From: Sphaerisporangium krabiense
GTDB taxonomy: Bacteria; Actinomycetota; Actinomycetes; Streptosporangiales; Streptosporangiaceae
Direction: 5' to 3'
DNA: 64,000 nucleotides
Assembly: GCF_014200435.1 (NCBI RefSeq)
Contig: NZ_JACHBR010000001.1
Span: 4,902,001-4,966,000 of the forward strand
Both the position numbers and the translations under genes were made by a program. Shown piece by piece: positions 7,179 through 15,983 of this stretch. Position 1 is the first letter of the stretch, and each line of letters begins with the position of its first letter. Under the pieces are notes generated by a model, which was not told the DNA's origin, made no database searches, and saw only the letters and a list, made by a program, of their open reading frames with translations.

Positions 7179-7859
7179 ATGACCGGATCGCTGCTTGAGG
7201 TGATCGCGCTGGACGTGCGCGACGCCGTGGCCGCAGAGGAGGGCGGCGCGGACCGCTTGGAGATCGTTGCCGACATGTCCGTCGGCGGGCTGACCCCCGC
7301 GGCGGAGACCGTCGCGGCGATCGCCAAGGAGTCCGCGCTGCCCCAGATGGTGATGCTCCGGTGCAACGCGGGCTTCACCGTCGGCCCAGAGGAGCTGGAA
7401 GGTCTGGAGGCCGAGGTGCGCGCCCTGGCCGAGGCCGGGGCGGCAGGGTTCGTCTTCGGCTTCCTCGACGCGGAGGGCGCCGTCGACCTCGCGGCCACCG
7501 AGGCCCTCATCCAGGCGGTGACGCCGCTGCCCTGGACGTTCCACCGGGCCGTGGACAACGCCGCCGACGTGCAGGCGAGCTGGCGCGCCGTCCGCCTGCT
7601 GCCGAACCTCGCGACCGTGCTGACCTCGGGCGCGCCGTCGGGCATCGCCGCCGGGCTGCCCGTCCTGCGGGCGCGCGCCGAGGCCGGGGACGCCCCGCTG
7701 ATCCTCGCGGGCGGCGGCCTGCAGCCCCACCTGGTGCCCCCGCTGCTGGACTACGGCGTGCGGGCCTTCCACGTCGGCAGCGCCGTGCGGGAGTCCTGGT
7801 CCCACCCCGTGGACGCCGCGCTGGTGCGCCGGTGGCGCCACCTCGTGGACACGATCTGA
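7179..7859 (+). CDS. cutC: CutC-family protein
   Basis: 226 residues forming a TIM barrel of the CutC family: LLEVIALDVRDAVAAEEGGADRLEIVADMSVGGLTPA, MVMLRCNAGF, GFVFGFLDAEGAVD, TFHRAVDN, ILAGGGLQPHLVPPLLDYGVRAFHVGSAVR. CutC was named for copper tolerance in E. coli, but its biochemical role is unsettled. The family's usual MIRPR loop appears here as VMLRCNAGF, a variant. The start ATG follows the upstream palindromes without a strong ribosome-binding site. The next gene begins one base after its stop, so the two are co-transcribed. Confidence 0.88.
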   Translation: MTGSLLEVIALDVRDAVAAEEGGADRLEIVADMSVGGLTPAAETVAAIAKESALPQMVMLRCNAGFTVGPEELEGLEAEVRALAEAGAAGFVFGFLDAEGAVDLAATEALIQAVTPLPWTFHRAVDNAADVQASWRAVRLLPNLATVLTSGAPSGIAAGLPVLRARAEAGDAPLILAGGGLQPHLVPPLLDYGVRAFHVGSAVRESWSHPVDAALVRRWRHLVDTI

Positions 7860-7860
7860 G

Positions 7861-9048
7861 GTGCGCCTCACGCTCGGCGAGCCTCGGGTCCCGGCGGGGT
7901 TCGCCGCGGCCTTCGCCGGGCAGCGGGAGCGCTTCCCCGGCCTCTCGGACGACTGGCGGCCCGTGCACACGGTGTACGTGCCCGCGGGCCGCGTCGACCG
8001 GCACACCGTGCGCTCCTGGGGCGAGCGTGCCCTCGCCCTGCTGGAGACCCACCTCCCCGACGCCCGCGCCCTGGCGGCCGTCTTCGGCCCCATGGGCGGG
8101 GACCTCGCGGCGGACGTGCGGGGCCGCGTCGCGGCCAAGCTGGCCGCCGAGCCCGTCGAGGACCTGAGGATCGACTTCGAGGACGGGTACGGCGTCCCGC
8201 CCGGCGCGCGCGAGGACGCCGACGCCGTGGCGGCGGCCGAGGCGGTCGCCGCGATGCGCGCCGACGGCACGCTGCCCCGCCGCTGGGGCCTGCGGGTCAA
8301 GTCCTTCGCCGACGGCGACCCCGCGCGCTCGCTCCGCACGCTGGACGCCTTCCTGACCGCCGTGCTCGCCCGCGCGGGCGGCCTGCCGGACGGCTTCACC
8401 GTGACCTTCCCCAAGGTGCTCATGGAGGAGTACCTGGGCCAGTTCGCCGCGTGCCTGGGCGAGCTGGAGGCGGGTCTCGGCCTGCCCGCGGGGACGCTGC
8501 GGTTCGAGATGCAGGTCGAGGCGCCGCAGACCGTCATGTTCCTGGCACGCTCACCCGGCCTCGTGCCGTCCCTCGGCGGGCGGCTGGCGGCGGCGCACTT
8601 CGGGGTGTTCGACTACACCGCCGCCTGCGGCCTGCCGCCGCACGAGCAGCGCCTGGACCACCCGGTGTGCGACCACGCCCGCGAGGTGATGCGCGTGGCG
8701 CTCGCGGGGACCGGCGTGGAGCTGTCGGACGGCTCGCTGGCCGCCTCGCCGGCCTCCGACGCCGCGCCGGACGTCCACGCGCTGTGGCGGACGCACGCCG
8801 CGCTGGTGCGCCACTCGCTGCGCCACGGCTTCCACCAGGGCTGGGACATGCACCCCTCGCACCTGGTGAGCAGGTACGCCACCGTGTACGCCTTCCATCT
8901 GGAGCACCGCGACGCCTTCGCCGCCCGGGTGCGCGCCTGGGAGGAGCGGCGGGACGGGGGCGAGGCGGGCGTCATGGACGAGCCCGCGACGATCAAGACG
9001 CTGTCGGCCGCGCTGCGCCGGGCGGACGTGGCGCTGGGCGAGGCGTGA
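7861..9048 (+). CDS. DUF6986 aldolase/citrate-lyase-like protein
   Basis: 395 residues from a GTG one base after the cutC stop. The chain resembles the HpcH/HpaI aldolase and citrate lyase beta fold: EDLRIDFEDGYG near residue 100 (acidic metal ligands), RWGLRVKSF, FTVTFPKVL, LRFEMQVEAPQTV and AAAHFGVFDYTAACG. These match what I know as DUF6986, an actinobacterial family often described only as an aldolase. The reaction is unknown; the fold implies a divalent metal and a 2-oxo acid or CoA-like substrate. Coupling to cutC suggests a shared pathway, but nothing around identifies it. Confidence 0.75.
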   Translation: MRLTLGEPRVPAGFAAAFAGQRERFPGLSDDWRPVHTVYVPAGRVDRHTVRSWGERALALLETHLPDARALAAVFGPMGGDLAADVRGRVAAKLAAEPVEDLRIDFEDGYGVPPGAREDADAVAAAEAVAAMRADGTLPRRWGLRVKSFADGDPARSLRTLDAFLTAVLARAGGLPDGFTVTFPKVLMEEYLGQFAACLGELEAGLGLPAGTLRFEMQVEAPQTVMFLARSPGLVPSLGGRLAAAHFGVFDYTAACGLPPHEQRLDHPVCDHAREVMRVALAGTGVELSDGSLAASPASDAAPDVHALWRTHAALVRHSLRHGFHQGWDMHPSHLVSRYATVYAFHLEHRDAFAARVRAWEERRDGGEAGVMDEPATIKTLSAALRRADVALGEA

Positions 9049-9069
9049 GCCGCGGGTGACGGGCCCGCC

Positions 9070-10410
9070 TCAGGTGATCGGCACGGCCGGGGGCGTGCGC
9101 CCGCAGGCCGCCAGCATGGCCGGGCGCCCGACCAGCTTGACGTGCTCCCCGCGCCCGAGCGACGCCGCGAGCGCGGCCTCGGCGCGCTCGATGGCCAGCC
9201 AGTCGGCGTAGGTGATCGGCGACACCCCGCGCGCCGCCAGCACCTCGTCCAGCCGGGGGCCGGGGGCGGGCCGGTCGGGGCGCGCGGCCAGGTCGGCCAG
9301 CAGCGTGCGCACGGTCTCGGCGGCGTCGGACTTGTTGGTGCCGATGACGCCGGTCGGGCCGCGCTTGAGCCACCCGGCGACGTACTGCCCCTCGGCCACC
9401 CGCCCCGCGACGTTCGGCACGGTCATGGTCGCGGTGTCGAACGGCACGCCGGGCAGCGCGACGCTCTGGTATCCCACCGAGCGCAGCACCATGCCCACCC
9501 GGATCGTCTCGTACTCGCCGGTGCCGACCACCCGGCCGTCCACGAGCCGGGTGCGCTCCAGCCGCAGGGCCTCCACGCGCGAGGTCCCGAGTATCTCCAC
9601 CGGGCGCAGCCAGAACCGGACCTCCAGGCGGCGGGGACGGCCCGCGGCGGCCCGCGCCGACCAGGAGCGCAGGACCTCCACGTTGCCGCGGATCTGCCGC
9701 GGCAGGCCGCCGGTCTCACCGCCGCCCGCCTCGTCCGGGCGGACCAGCACGTCGCAGTTGGCCAGCTCGCCGAGCTCGCGCAGCTCCTTCAGCGTGAACT
9801 TGGCGTGCTCGGGCCCGCGCCTGCCGATCATGTGGATGCCCGTGACCTGGCTCTTGGCCAGCCGGGCCAGCACCTCCTGCGGGACGTCGGTGGCGCGCAG
9901 CTCGTCGGCGGACTTGGCGAGGACGCGGACGACGTCCACGGCGACGTTGCCGACGCCGATCACCGCGACGTCGGGATCGTCGAGGCCGTCCAGCGCGAAG
10001 GTGTCCGGCGGCACGTCGGGGTGGCCGCAGTACCAGTTGACGAAGTCGGTGGCGGCCACGCTGCCGGGCAGGTCCTCGCCGGGGATGCCGAGGTGGCGGT
10101 CCACCATGGCGCCGGTGCAGTACACCACGGCGTCGTAGGCGGCGGTCAGGTCCGCCACCGAGACGTCCGACCCGAGCTCGACCCCGCCGAGGAAGCGGAC
10201 CGACGGCAGCTCCAGCACCCTGCGCAGGTAGCCGGCGATCGACTTGATCGAGGTGTGGTCGGGCGCGACGCCGTACCGGACGAGGCCGTACGGGGTCGGG
10301 AGGCGGTCCAGCACGTCGATCTCGACGGGCTCGACCGCTTGCTTCGTCAACGCCTCGGCCGTGTAGATGCCGGCGGGACCGGATCCCACGATCGCCACGC
10401 GGAGCGACAT
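9070..10410 (-). CDS. fprA: Ferredoxin/adrenodoxin-type NADP reductase
   Basis: 446 residues, start ATG at 10410. The N-terminal FAD site is RVAIVGSGPAGIYTAEALTK, followed by PTPYGLVRYGVAPDH and, in the middle, the NADP site PDVAVIGVGNVAVDVVRVLAK with RRGPEHAKFTLKELREL. The late motif GWLKRGPTGVIGTNKSDA is typical of adrenodoxin reductase-like FprA proteins. The enzyme moves electrons from NADPH to ferredoxin, for instance to serve cytochrome P450s or biosynthesis. It is convergent with the DUF6986 gene (21 bases apart) and divergent from proS. Single-gene unit. Confidence 0.93.
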   Translation of the reverse strand: MSLRVAIVGSGPAGIYTAEALTKQAVEPVEIDVLDRLPTPYGLVRYGVAPDHTSIKSIAGYLRRVLELPSVRFLGGVELGSDVSVADLTAAYDAVVYCTGAMVDRHLGIPGEDLPGSVAATDFVNWYCGHPDVPPDTFALDGLDDPDVAVIGVGNVAVDVVRVLAKSADELRATDVPQEVLARLAKSQVTGIHMIGRRGPEHAKFTLKELRELGELANCDVLVRPDEAGGGETGGLPRQIRGNVEVLRSWSARAAAGRPRRLEVRFWLRPVEILGTSRVEALRLERTRLVDGRVVGTGEYETIRVGMVLRSVGYQSVALPGVPFDTATMTVPNVAGRVAEGQYVAGWLKRGPTGVIGTNKSDAAETVRTLLADLAARPDRPAPGPRLDEVLAARGVSPITYADWLAIERAEAALAASLGRGEHVKLVGRPAMLAACGRTPPAVPIT

Positions 10411-10699
10411 GCGGCCTCCCTATGCGGGGCTCGACGCCCCGCGTCGTCTTGGAGCAGATTGTCGCGGAACACGGTGGCCCCGGCCAGACTCGCGGCGCAG
10501 GTCATCGAGACACGCGGTTCGGTCACCTCGCGCGGGCCGGGCGGGGAGGGCGCCCGCCTGCTCTCCGTGCCCAGCCTAGGGACGTAACGCGGCGGCGGTG
10601 GCGGCGGCGCGCCGGGAGGGGGCGGCCGCCGGAGGCGATGGCGCACGCCCGGACTCGATAACCTGTATACCTGCCGACCCCCGTGACCGAGGAGTAGCC

Positions 10700-12442
10700 G
10701 TGCTGCTGCGTATGTCCACCCTGTTCCTGCGCACCCTGCGTGAGGATCCGGCGGACGCGGAGGTGCCGAGCCACAAGCTGCTCGTCCGCGCCGGCTACGT
10801 CCGCCGCGTCGCGCCGGGCGTCTACTCCTGGCTGCCCCTCGGCAAGATCGTCCTTGAGAACGTCACCCGCGTCGTGCGCGAAGAGATGAACGCCATGGGC
10901 GGGCAGGAGGTCCTGTTCCCCGCGCTGCTGCCCCGCGAGTACTACGAGGCCACCGGCCGCTGGACCGAGTACGGCGACACGTTGTTCCGCCTGAAGGACC
11001 GCAAGGGCGCCGACTACCTCCTGGGGCCCACCCACGAGGAGCTGTTCACCGACATGGTCAAGGGGGAGTACTCCTCCTATAAGGACTATCCGGTCATCCT
11101 TTATCAAATTCAGACGAAGTACCGCGACGAGGCCCGGCCCCGGGCCGGCATCCTGCGCGGGCGCGAGTTCGTCATGAAGGACAGCTACTCCTTCGACCTC
11201 GACGACGACGGCCTCAAGCGGTCCTACGAGCAGCACCGCGAGGCGTACATCAAGCTGTTCGACCGCCTCGGCATGTCCTACAAGATCGTCTTCGCGATGT
11301 CCGGCGCCATGGGCGGCTCGGCGTCGGAGGAGTTCCTCGCCCCCTGCGCCACCGGCGAGGACACCTTCGTGGCCTGCCACGCCTGCGGGTACGCCGCCAA
11401 CGCCGAGGCCGTCGTCACGCGGGCCCCCGGCGCCGTCACCACCGAGCACCCGCCGCTCGACGTGCTCGACACCCCCGACACCCCGACCATCGACTCGCTG
11501 GTCGCCCTGGTCAACGAGCGGTACGGCCTCGGCGTCACCGCCGCGGACACGCTCAAGAACGTCGTGGTCAAGGTGCGCACGCCGGGCTCCGGCGAGGTCG
11601 AGACCCTGATCGTCGGCGTGCCCGGCGACCGCGAGGTCGACTTCAAGCGCCTGGAGGCGGCGCTCTCCCCGGGCGTCCCCGAGATCTTCGATGCCGCCGA
11701 CTTCGCCGCCAACCCCGGGCTCGTGCGCGGTTACATCGGCCCGCAGGTCCTCAAGGACCTGGGCATCCGCTACCTGGTGGATCCCCGTGTCGTGGCCGGG
11801 TCCTCCTGGGTCACCGGCGCCAACGAGCCGGGCAGGCACGCGGCCAACGTGGTGGCCGGGCGCGACTTCGAGCCCGACGGCACCATCGAGGCCGCCGAGG
11901 TCCGCGCCGGCGACGCCTGCCCCCGGTGCGGCGAGCCGCTGTCCATCGACCGCGGCATCGAGATCGGCCACATCTTCCAGCTCGGCCGCAAGTACGCCGA
12001 CGCCGCCGGCCTGGACGCGCTCGGTCCCGACGGCAAGCCCATCCGCGTCACCATGGGCTCCTACGGCGTGGGCGTCTCGCGCGCCGTGGCCGTCCTCGCC
12101 GAGCAGCTGCACGACGAGCTCGGCCTGGTCTGGCCGCGCGAGGTCGCGCCCGCCGACGTCCACATCGTCGGCACCGGCAAGGAGAACCAGGTCGAGGTCG
12201 CGCTGCGGCTGGCCGAGGAGCTGGAGGCCAAGGGCCTGCGCGTGCTCGTCGACGACCGCCCGGGCGTCTCGCCCGGCGTGAAGTTCAAGGACGCCGAGCT
12301 GCTGGGCGTCCCCACCATCCTGATCATCGGCAGGGGCCTCTCCCAGGGGGTCGCCGAGCTGCGCGACCGCGCGACCGGCGTCAAGGAGGAGATCCCGCTG
12401 TCCGAGGCCGCCGGCCGCGTGCTGGCCGCCGCCGGCGGCTGA
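10700..12442 (+). CDS. proS: Prolyl-tRNA synthetase, bacterial type with editing insert
   Basis: 580 residues. The GTG at 10700 is preferred because GAGGAG lies 5 nt before it; an ATG four codons later is too far. Class II motifs are clear: motif 1 around [20 protein letters not shown], motif 2 in [27 protein letters not shown], motif 3 in [17 protein letters not shown]. Between motifs 2 and 3 sits the roughly 180-residue INS editing domain (about residues 235-400), marking the bacterial ProS type, which clears misacylated Ala-tRNAPro. The C-terminal anticodon-binding domain holds [14 protein letters not shown]. It charges tRNAPro in the cytoplasm. Confidence 0.96.
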   Translation: MLLRMSTLFLRTLREDPADAEVPSHKLLVRAGYVRRVAPGVYSWLPLGKIVLENVTRVVREEMNAMGGQEVLFPALLPREYYEATGRWTEYGDTLFRLKDRKGADYLLGPTHEELFTDMVKGEYSSYKDYPVILYQIQTKYRDEARPRAGILRGREFVMKDSYSFDLDDDGLKRSYEQHREAYIKLFDRLGMSYKIVFAMSGAMGGSASEEFLAPCATGEDTFVACHACGYAANAEAVVTRAPGAVTTEHPPLDVLDTPDTPTIDSLVALVNERYGLGVTAADTLKNVVVKVRTPGSGEVETLIVGVPGDREVDFKRLEAALSPGVPEIFDAADFAANPGLVRGYIGPQVLKDLGIRYLVDPRVVAGSSWVTGANEPGRHAANVVAGRDFEPDGTIEAAEVRAGDACPRCGEPLSIDRGIEIGHIFQLGRKYADAAGLDALGPDGKPIRVTMGSYGVGVSRAVAVLAEQLHDELGLVWPREVAPADVHIVGTGKENQVEVALRLAEELEAKGLRVLVDDRPGVSPGVKFKDAELLGVPTILIIGRGLSQGVAELRDRATGVKEEIPLSEAAGRVLAAAGG

Positions 12443-12457
12443 TCGGCGGTCGTAGGG

Positions 12458-12649
12458 TCAGCCGCGGCTTCCGCCCAGCGTCTTGCGCCAGTGGAAGCCG
12501 CCGGGCAGGTTCACGGTGATGGTGCGGCGGCCGTCGGCGCTCTTGGTGACGCGGAAGCCGCGCCCGCCATAGCTGTGCCCGACGCCGCTGCGCGAGAGGT
12601 TGAGCCTGAACGGTCCCATCTTTATGGATTTACGGTAACTCCAGCCCAT
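12458..12649 (-). CDS. DUF4236 small protein
   Basis: 63 residues, start ATG 12649 with GGAGG about 6 nt upstream. The chain begins MGWSYRKSIKMGPFRLNLSR, continues SGVGHSYGGRGFRV and ends near TITVNLPGGFHWRK. This is the DUF4236 pattern (MGxxxRKSxKxGPxRLNxSxSGxGxSxG), short beta-rich proteins of unknown function sometimes fused to larger proteins or found near phage-like or membrane genes. It is convergent with proS, 15 bases from it. The role is unknown. Confidence 0.75.
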   Translation of the reverse strand: MGWSYRKSIKMGPFRLNLSRSGVGHSYGGRGFRVTKSADGRRTITVNLPGGFHWRKTLGGSRG

Positions 12650-12727
12650 GTGTCCCTCCGTGCTGTCCGATAGATCCGCATCTACCCGGGACGTGAGCTG
12701 CAAACGTGGAGCTATTCCCGCGGCACG

Positions 12728-13228
12728 TCAGCCCAGGGATACCGGCGGAGGCATCAGCGGCTGCGTGGGCGCGGGGGTGGGCACAGGGGTGGCCGCCGCG
12801 GGCGCGGGCCAGCCGGGCAGGTCGGCGATCAGCGGGCTCCAGCCGTACCCGCGTACGGCGCACTCCTGCATCGCCAGGGCCGCCAGCTTGCGCAGCGCGG
12901 TGTCCTCGACGGCGGCCAGTTCGAGGTAGGCCGCGGTCACGCGCTCCTCGACGAACGCGGCCAGGCGCACGGCGTCGGCGGCGGCGTTCACCGGGAACGG
13001 CAGCGCGTAGGCCGCGCCCGACTCCGACGGCGTGCCGCCCCGTGCCGTGATCAGCCCGCGGAGCTGGTCGCGCCGCGCGCGATGGGCGTTGAAGCCGTCC
13101 CTGGCCGAGGAGCGCTGCCCGCCGGACAGGCGCGCGCCGGCGACCCCGTAGGCGTACACCGCCGCGTGCTCGGCGTCGAGCGCCTTGTTCAGGGCGTGCA
13201 GGGCCGCGGGCCCCTGTGGCGCGATCAC
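12728..13228 (-). CDS. Ferritin-like DUF4439 protein
   Basis: 166 residues from a GTG at 13228 that overlaps the previous stop (GTGA), so the two genes are translationally coupled. The helical bundle shows LHALNKALDAEHAAVYAYGVAGARL, ARDGFNAHRARRDQLRGLI, VRLAAFVEERVTAAYLELAAV and LAALAMQECAVRGYGW, the ferritin-like four-helix pattern of DUF4439 with Glu and His at positions that could hold a metal pair. A Pro-rich tail ends the chain. A gene of this type between proS and rimP is common in actinobacteria; its role is unknown. Confidence 0.8.
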   Translation of the reverse strand: MIAPQGPAALHALNKALDAEHAAVYAYGVAGARLSGGQRSSARDGFNAHRARRDQLRGLITARGGTPSESGAAYALPFPVNAAADAVRLAAFVEERVTAAYLELAAVEDTALRKLAALAMQECAVRGYGWSPLIADLPGWPAPAAATPVPTPAPTQPLMPPPVSLG

Positions 13229-13764
13229 GGCACCCTCGCCAGCGCCACCACGTGCGCGGCCTCGCAGGCGCCGATGCAGGCCAGCAACTGCGCCAGGGCC
13301 GGGGATACGCCGCCGATCTGGCGCGGGCGCGCGGCGGCCGACCTGCGCTCGGCCTCGCGCAGCCTGCCGATCGAGACCTTCTCGCCCGGCTCCGAGGAGG
13401 AGGACGAGGGCGAGGGGACCGGCGGCGAGCCGGACGGCGACGGGGCCGGAGTGGAAGGCGCGGCCGGCCGCGGCAGGCGGCGGCGCAGCTCGGCCAGATG
13501 CGCCTCGTGGCGCCGCTGGAAGCCGAGCAGCACGGCCGCGTTCCGCGACCCCGGCTCCGCGGCCCGGCGGTACAGGGCGACGATGCGCTCCTTGTCGGCG
13601 ATGACCTCGGTCAGCAGGACGGTCTCGGGGTCGGGCGGGAGGGGACGGGGAGGCGTCGCGGCCCGCTGCCCCGTGGAGCAGCCCGCGACGGCGGCGGCGG
13701 CCGCGCCCGCGGCGGTGCCGCGCAGCACCGCTCGCCGGGACACGGCTACGGCACGCTGGCGCAC
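13225..13764 (-). CDS. Tat-type lipoprotein with ferritin-like features
   Basis: 179 residues. The GTG at 13764 is chosen because GGGAGG lies 5 nt upstream. Residues 9-15 are SRRAVLR, a twin-arginine signal, followed by an Ala-rich stretch and the lipobox VAGC with Cys29 as lipid anchor. The mature part has helices (EVIADKERIVALYRRAAE, AVLLGFQRRHEAHLAELRRRL), a Pro/Ser linker at about 115-145, and a final segment ending LLACIGACEAAHVVAL. It is probably an extracytoplasmic protein folded and loaded before export. It overlaps the DUF4439 gene by 4 nt; the two may work as a pair. Confidence 0.75.
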   Translation of the reverse strand: MRQRAVAVSRRAVLRGTAAGAAAAAVAGCSTGQRAATPPRPLPPDPETVLLTEVIADKERIVALYRRAAEPGSRNAAVLLGFQRRHEAHLAELRRRLPRPAAPSTPAPSPSGSPPVPSPSSSSSEPGEKVSIGRLREAERRSAAARPRQIGGVSPALAQLLACIGACEAAHVVALARVP

Positions 13765-13945
13765 GGAGCCTCCCGTGGATGACGGCTTTCGCTGGATCGG
13801 CACATAGCATCGTACGGCGCGTCACCGGGTGGGTGTCCGAGTGGCGCTCTTTCCGCGTCCCGGTGTCGATAGGCTGGTGAACCGTTGGGGCGAGGTACAT
13901 CTTCGGCCGCCGCTTCGGGCGGCCGATATTCAATGGGAGGTCAGC

Positions 13946-14512
13946 ATGGGCGCCGACGCTCGACGTGACCGCCTGATCAAGCTTCTCGAACCCGTCGCCG
14001 CCATGGAGGGTCTCGACCTGGAGGGCGTGACGATCACGCCCGCGGGCAAGCGGCGGGTGCTGCGCGTCATCGTGGACGGTGACGGCGGCGTGAGCCTCGA
14101 CCAGCTCGCCGACGTCAGCAAGCTGGCGTCCAAGGCGCTCGACGAGAGCGACGTCATGGGTGGCGGCCCGTACGTCCTGGAGGTCACCTCGCCAGGGGTG
14201 GACCGCCCGCTCACCGAGCCGCGCCACTGGCGCCGCGCGCGGGGGCGGCTCGTGAAGGCCGACCTGCGCGACGGCACCACGGTCGAGGGCCGCGTGCTGT
14301 CGGCCCTCGACGCGGGGGTGAAGCTGTCCGTGGACGGCGCGACGCGCCTGCTCGCCTGGGACGAGCTCGCCAAGGGGCGGGTCCAGGTCGAGTTCCGCCG
14401 GATCGACGAGGCCGAGCTGGAACTGCTGGACGACGACCCGGAGGACCCGGATGGCGGGCCGGGCCTGGAAGACGACGAACACGACGCCGGCGGCGACGGC
14501 GGCAGGGGCTAG
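13946..14512 (+). CDS. rimP: Ribosome maturation factor RimP
   Basis: 188 residues, ATG 13946 with GGGAGG upstream. The N-terminal part ([52 protein letters not shown]) and [29 protein letters not shown] are typical RimP, which helps 30S subunit assembly. The last 30 residues are very acidic ([19 protein letters not shown]), an actinobacterial extension. It heads the rimP-nusA-ylxR-infB operon; a -10-like TAGGCT at 13870-13875 lies about 70 bases upstream and could be the operon promoter. Confidence 0.95.
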   Translation: MGADARRDRLIKLLEPVAAMEGLDLEGVTITPAGKRRVLRVIVDGDGGVSLDQLADVSKLASKALDESDVMGGGPYVLEVTSPGVDRPLTEPRHWRRARGRLVKADLRDGTTVEGRVLSALDAGVKLSVDGATRLLAWDELAKGRVQVEFRRIDEAELELLDDDPEDPDGGPGLEDDEHDAGGDGGRG

Positions 14513-14523
14513 GGGGGAGCCTT

Positions 14524-15555
14524 GTGGACATTGACATGAGCGTCCTGCGCAGCCTGGAGCGCGAGAAGGACATCTCCTTCGACCTGGTCGTGAAGGCGAT
14601 CGAGGACGCCCTGCTCATCGCGTACCACCGGACCGAGGGGGCGGCGGGCAAGGCGCGTGCCGAGCTGGACCGCCAGTCCGGGCACGTCAGCATCTGGGCG
14701 GCCGAGCTGGACGAGGACGGCCAGGTCATCCGGGAGTACGACGACACTCCCGGCAACTTCAGCCGTATCGCCGCGACCACGGCCAAGCAGGTCATCCTGC
14801 AGCAGCTGCGGAACGCCGAGGACGAGATCAACTTCGGTGAGTTCGCGAGCCGCGAGGGCGAGCTGGTCGCGGGCGTGATCCAGCAGGGCAAGGACCCGCG
14901 GGTGGTCCTGGTCGACCTGGGCAAGATCGAGGCGATCCTGCCGCACGCCGAGCAGGTCCCCGGCGAGGAGTACGTCCACGGCGAGCGGCTGCGCTGCTAC
15001 GTCGTGCAGGTGAAGAAGGGGCACAAGGGCCCCTCGGTCACGCTGTCGCGCACGCACCCGAACCTGGTGAAGAAGCTGTTCGCCCTGGAGGTCCCCGAGA
15101 TCGCCGACGGCACCGTCGAGATCGCGGCGATCGCCCGCGAGGCCGGCCACCGCACCAAGATCGCGGTCCGTTCGCGCCGGGGCGGGGTCAACGCCAAGGG
15201 CGCCTGCATCGGCCCCATGGGCTCCCGGGTCCGCAACGTGATGACCGAACTGCACGGCGAGAAGATCGACATCATCGACTGGTCGGAGGATCCCGCGGAT
15301 TTCGTGGGGAATGCCCTGTCACCGGCCCGGGTTTCACATGTGGAAGTGGTCGACCTCGATGGTCGCGTCGCCCGGGTGACGGTGCCCGACTACCAGCTCT
15401 CCCTCGCGATCGGCAAGGAGGGGCAGAACGCCCGTCTGGCCGCCCGCCTCACGGGCTGGCGGATCGACATCCGGCCCGACACTCAGGCGGCACCGCCGGG
15501 GGATGCGAGGGATACGGGCAATGCCGTCGGTCCCGCCGATGCCTCCACAAGGTAA
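14524..15555 (+). CDS. nusA: Transcription termination/antitermination factor NusA
   Basis: 343 residues from a GTG at 14524 behind GGGGGGAG. Order: N-terminal RNA polymerase-binding domain ([31 protein letters not shown]), S1 domain ([28 protein letters not shown]), KH1 and KH2 domains ([62 protein letters not shown]). It lacks the acidic repeats of E. coli NusA, as usual in actinobacteria. It binds RNA polymerase and nascent RNA to tune pausing and termination. Eleven bases separate it from rimP. Confidence 0.96.
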   Translation: MDIDMSVLRSLEREKDISFDLVVKAIEDALLIAYHRTEGAAGKARAELDRQSGHVSIWAAELDEDGQVIREYDDTPGNFSRIAATTAKQVILQQLRNAEDEINFGEFASREGELVAGVIQQGKDPRVVLVDLGKIEAILPHAEQVPGEEYVHGERLRCYVVQVKKGHKGPSVTLSRTHPNLVKKLFALEVPEIADGTVEIAAIAREAGHRTKIAVRSRRGGVNAKGACIGPMGSRVRNVMTELHGEKIDIIDWSEDPADFVGNALSPARVSHVEVVDLDGRVARVTVPDYQLSLAIGKEGQNARLAARLTGWRIDIRPDTQAAPPGDARDTGNAVGPADASTR

Positions 15556-15832
15556 GCTTGAATACGGTGGCCGGGCGGCCCCTCTCAGAACATGTGTGGG
15601 TTGCCGGGTTCGCACGGTAAAGTCCGAGCTGCTCCGCCTGGTGGTGGTCGAGAACGTGATCGTTCCCGACCAGCGAGGGCGGTCGCGCGGCCGGGGTGCC
15701 TACGTGCATCCGGCTCCGCGCTGCCTGGAGCTCGCCGAACGACGCCGGGCGCTCCCGCGTGCTTTCCGCACGACGGGGCCGCTCGACGCGTCGTGCGTGC
15801 GGGCTTGTATTGCGGGGCTTGACGCCGAGTAG
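15521..15832 (+). CDS. ylxR: YlxR/DUF448 RNA-binding protein
   Basis: 103 residues if ATG 15521 is used, which has GAGGG about 9 nt upstream and overlaps the nusA end by 35 nt; an ATG at 15539 is possible but has no ribosome-binding site. The family signature [20 protein letters not shown] and [27 protein letters not shown] is clear. YlxR is a small nucleoid- or RNA-binding protein; a Clostridioides homologue affects RNase P. The position between nusA and infB is conserved. Confidence 0.88.
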   Translation: MPSVPPMPPQGKLEYGGRAAPLRTCVGCRVRTVKSELLRLVVVENVIVPDQRGRSRGRGAYVHPAPRCLELAERRRALPRAFRTTGPLDASCVRACIAGLDAE

Positions 15833-15983
15833 GACCGGGTGAATGGTTACCAACTGTCATGTAGGACGCCGAGTCGATAGGCGGGTCAGATAGCGATGAG
15901 CGCCTGATGAGCATGCGGCGATGAGTACGTACAAGTAGCGACGGTCCGGCGGCACAGCCTCCCGGGCCGAGTTAGGGAGTGCA

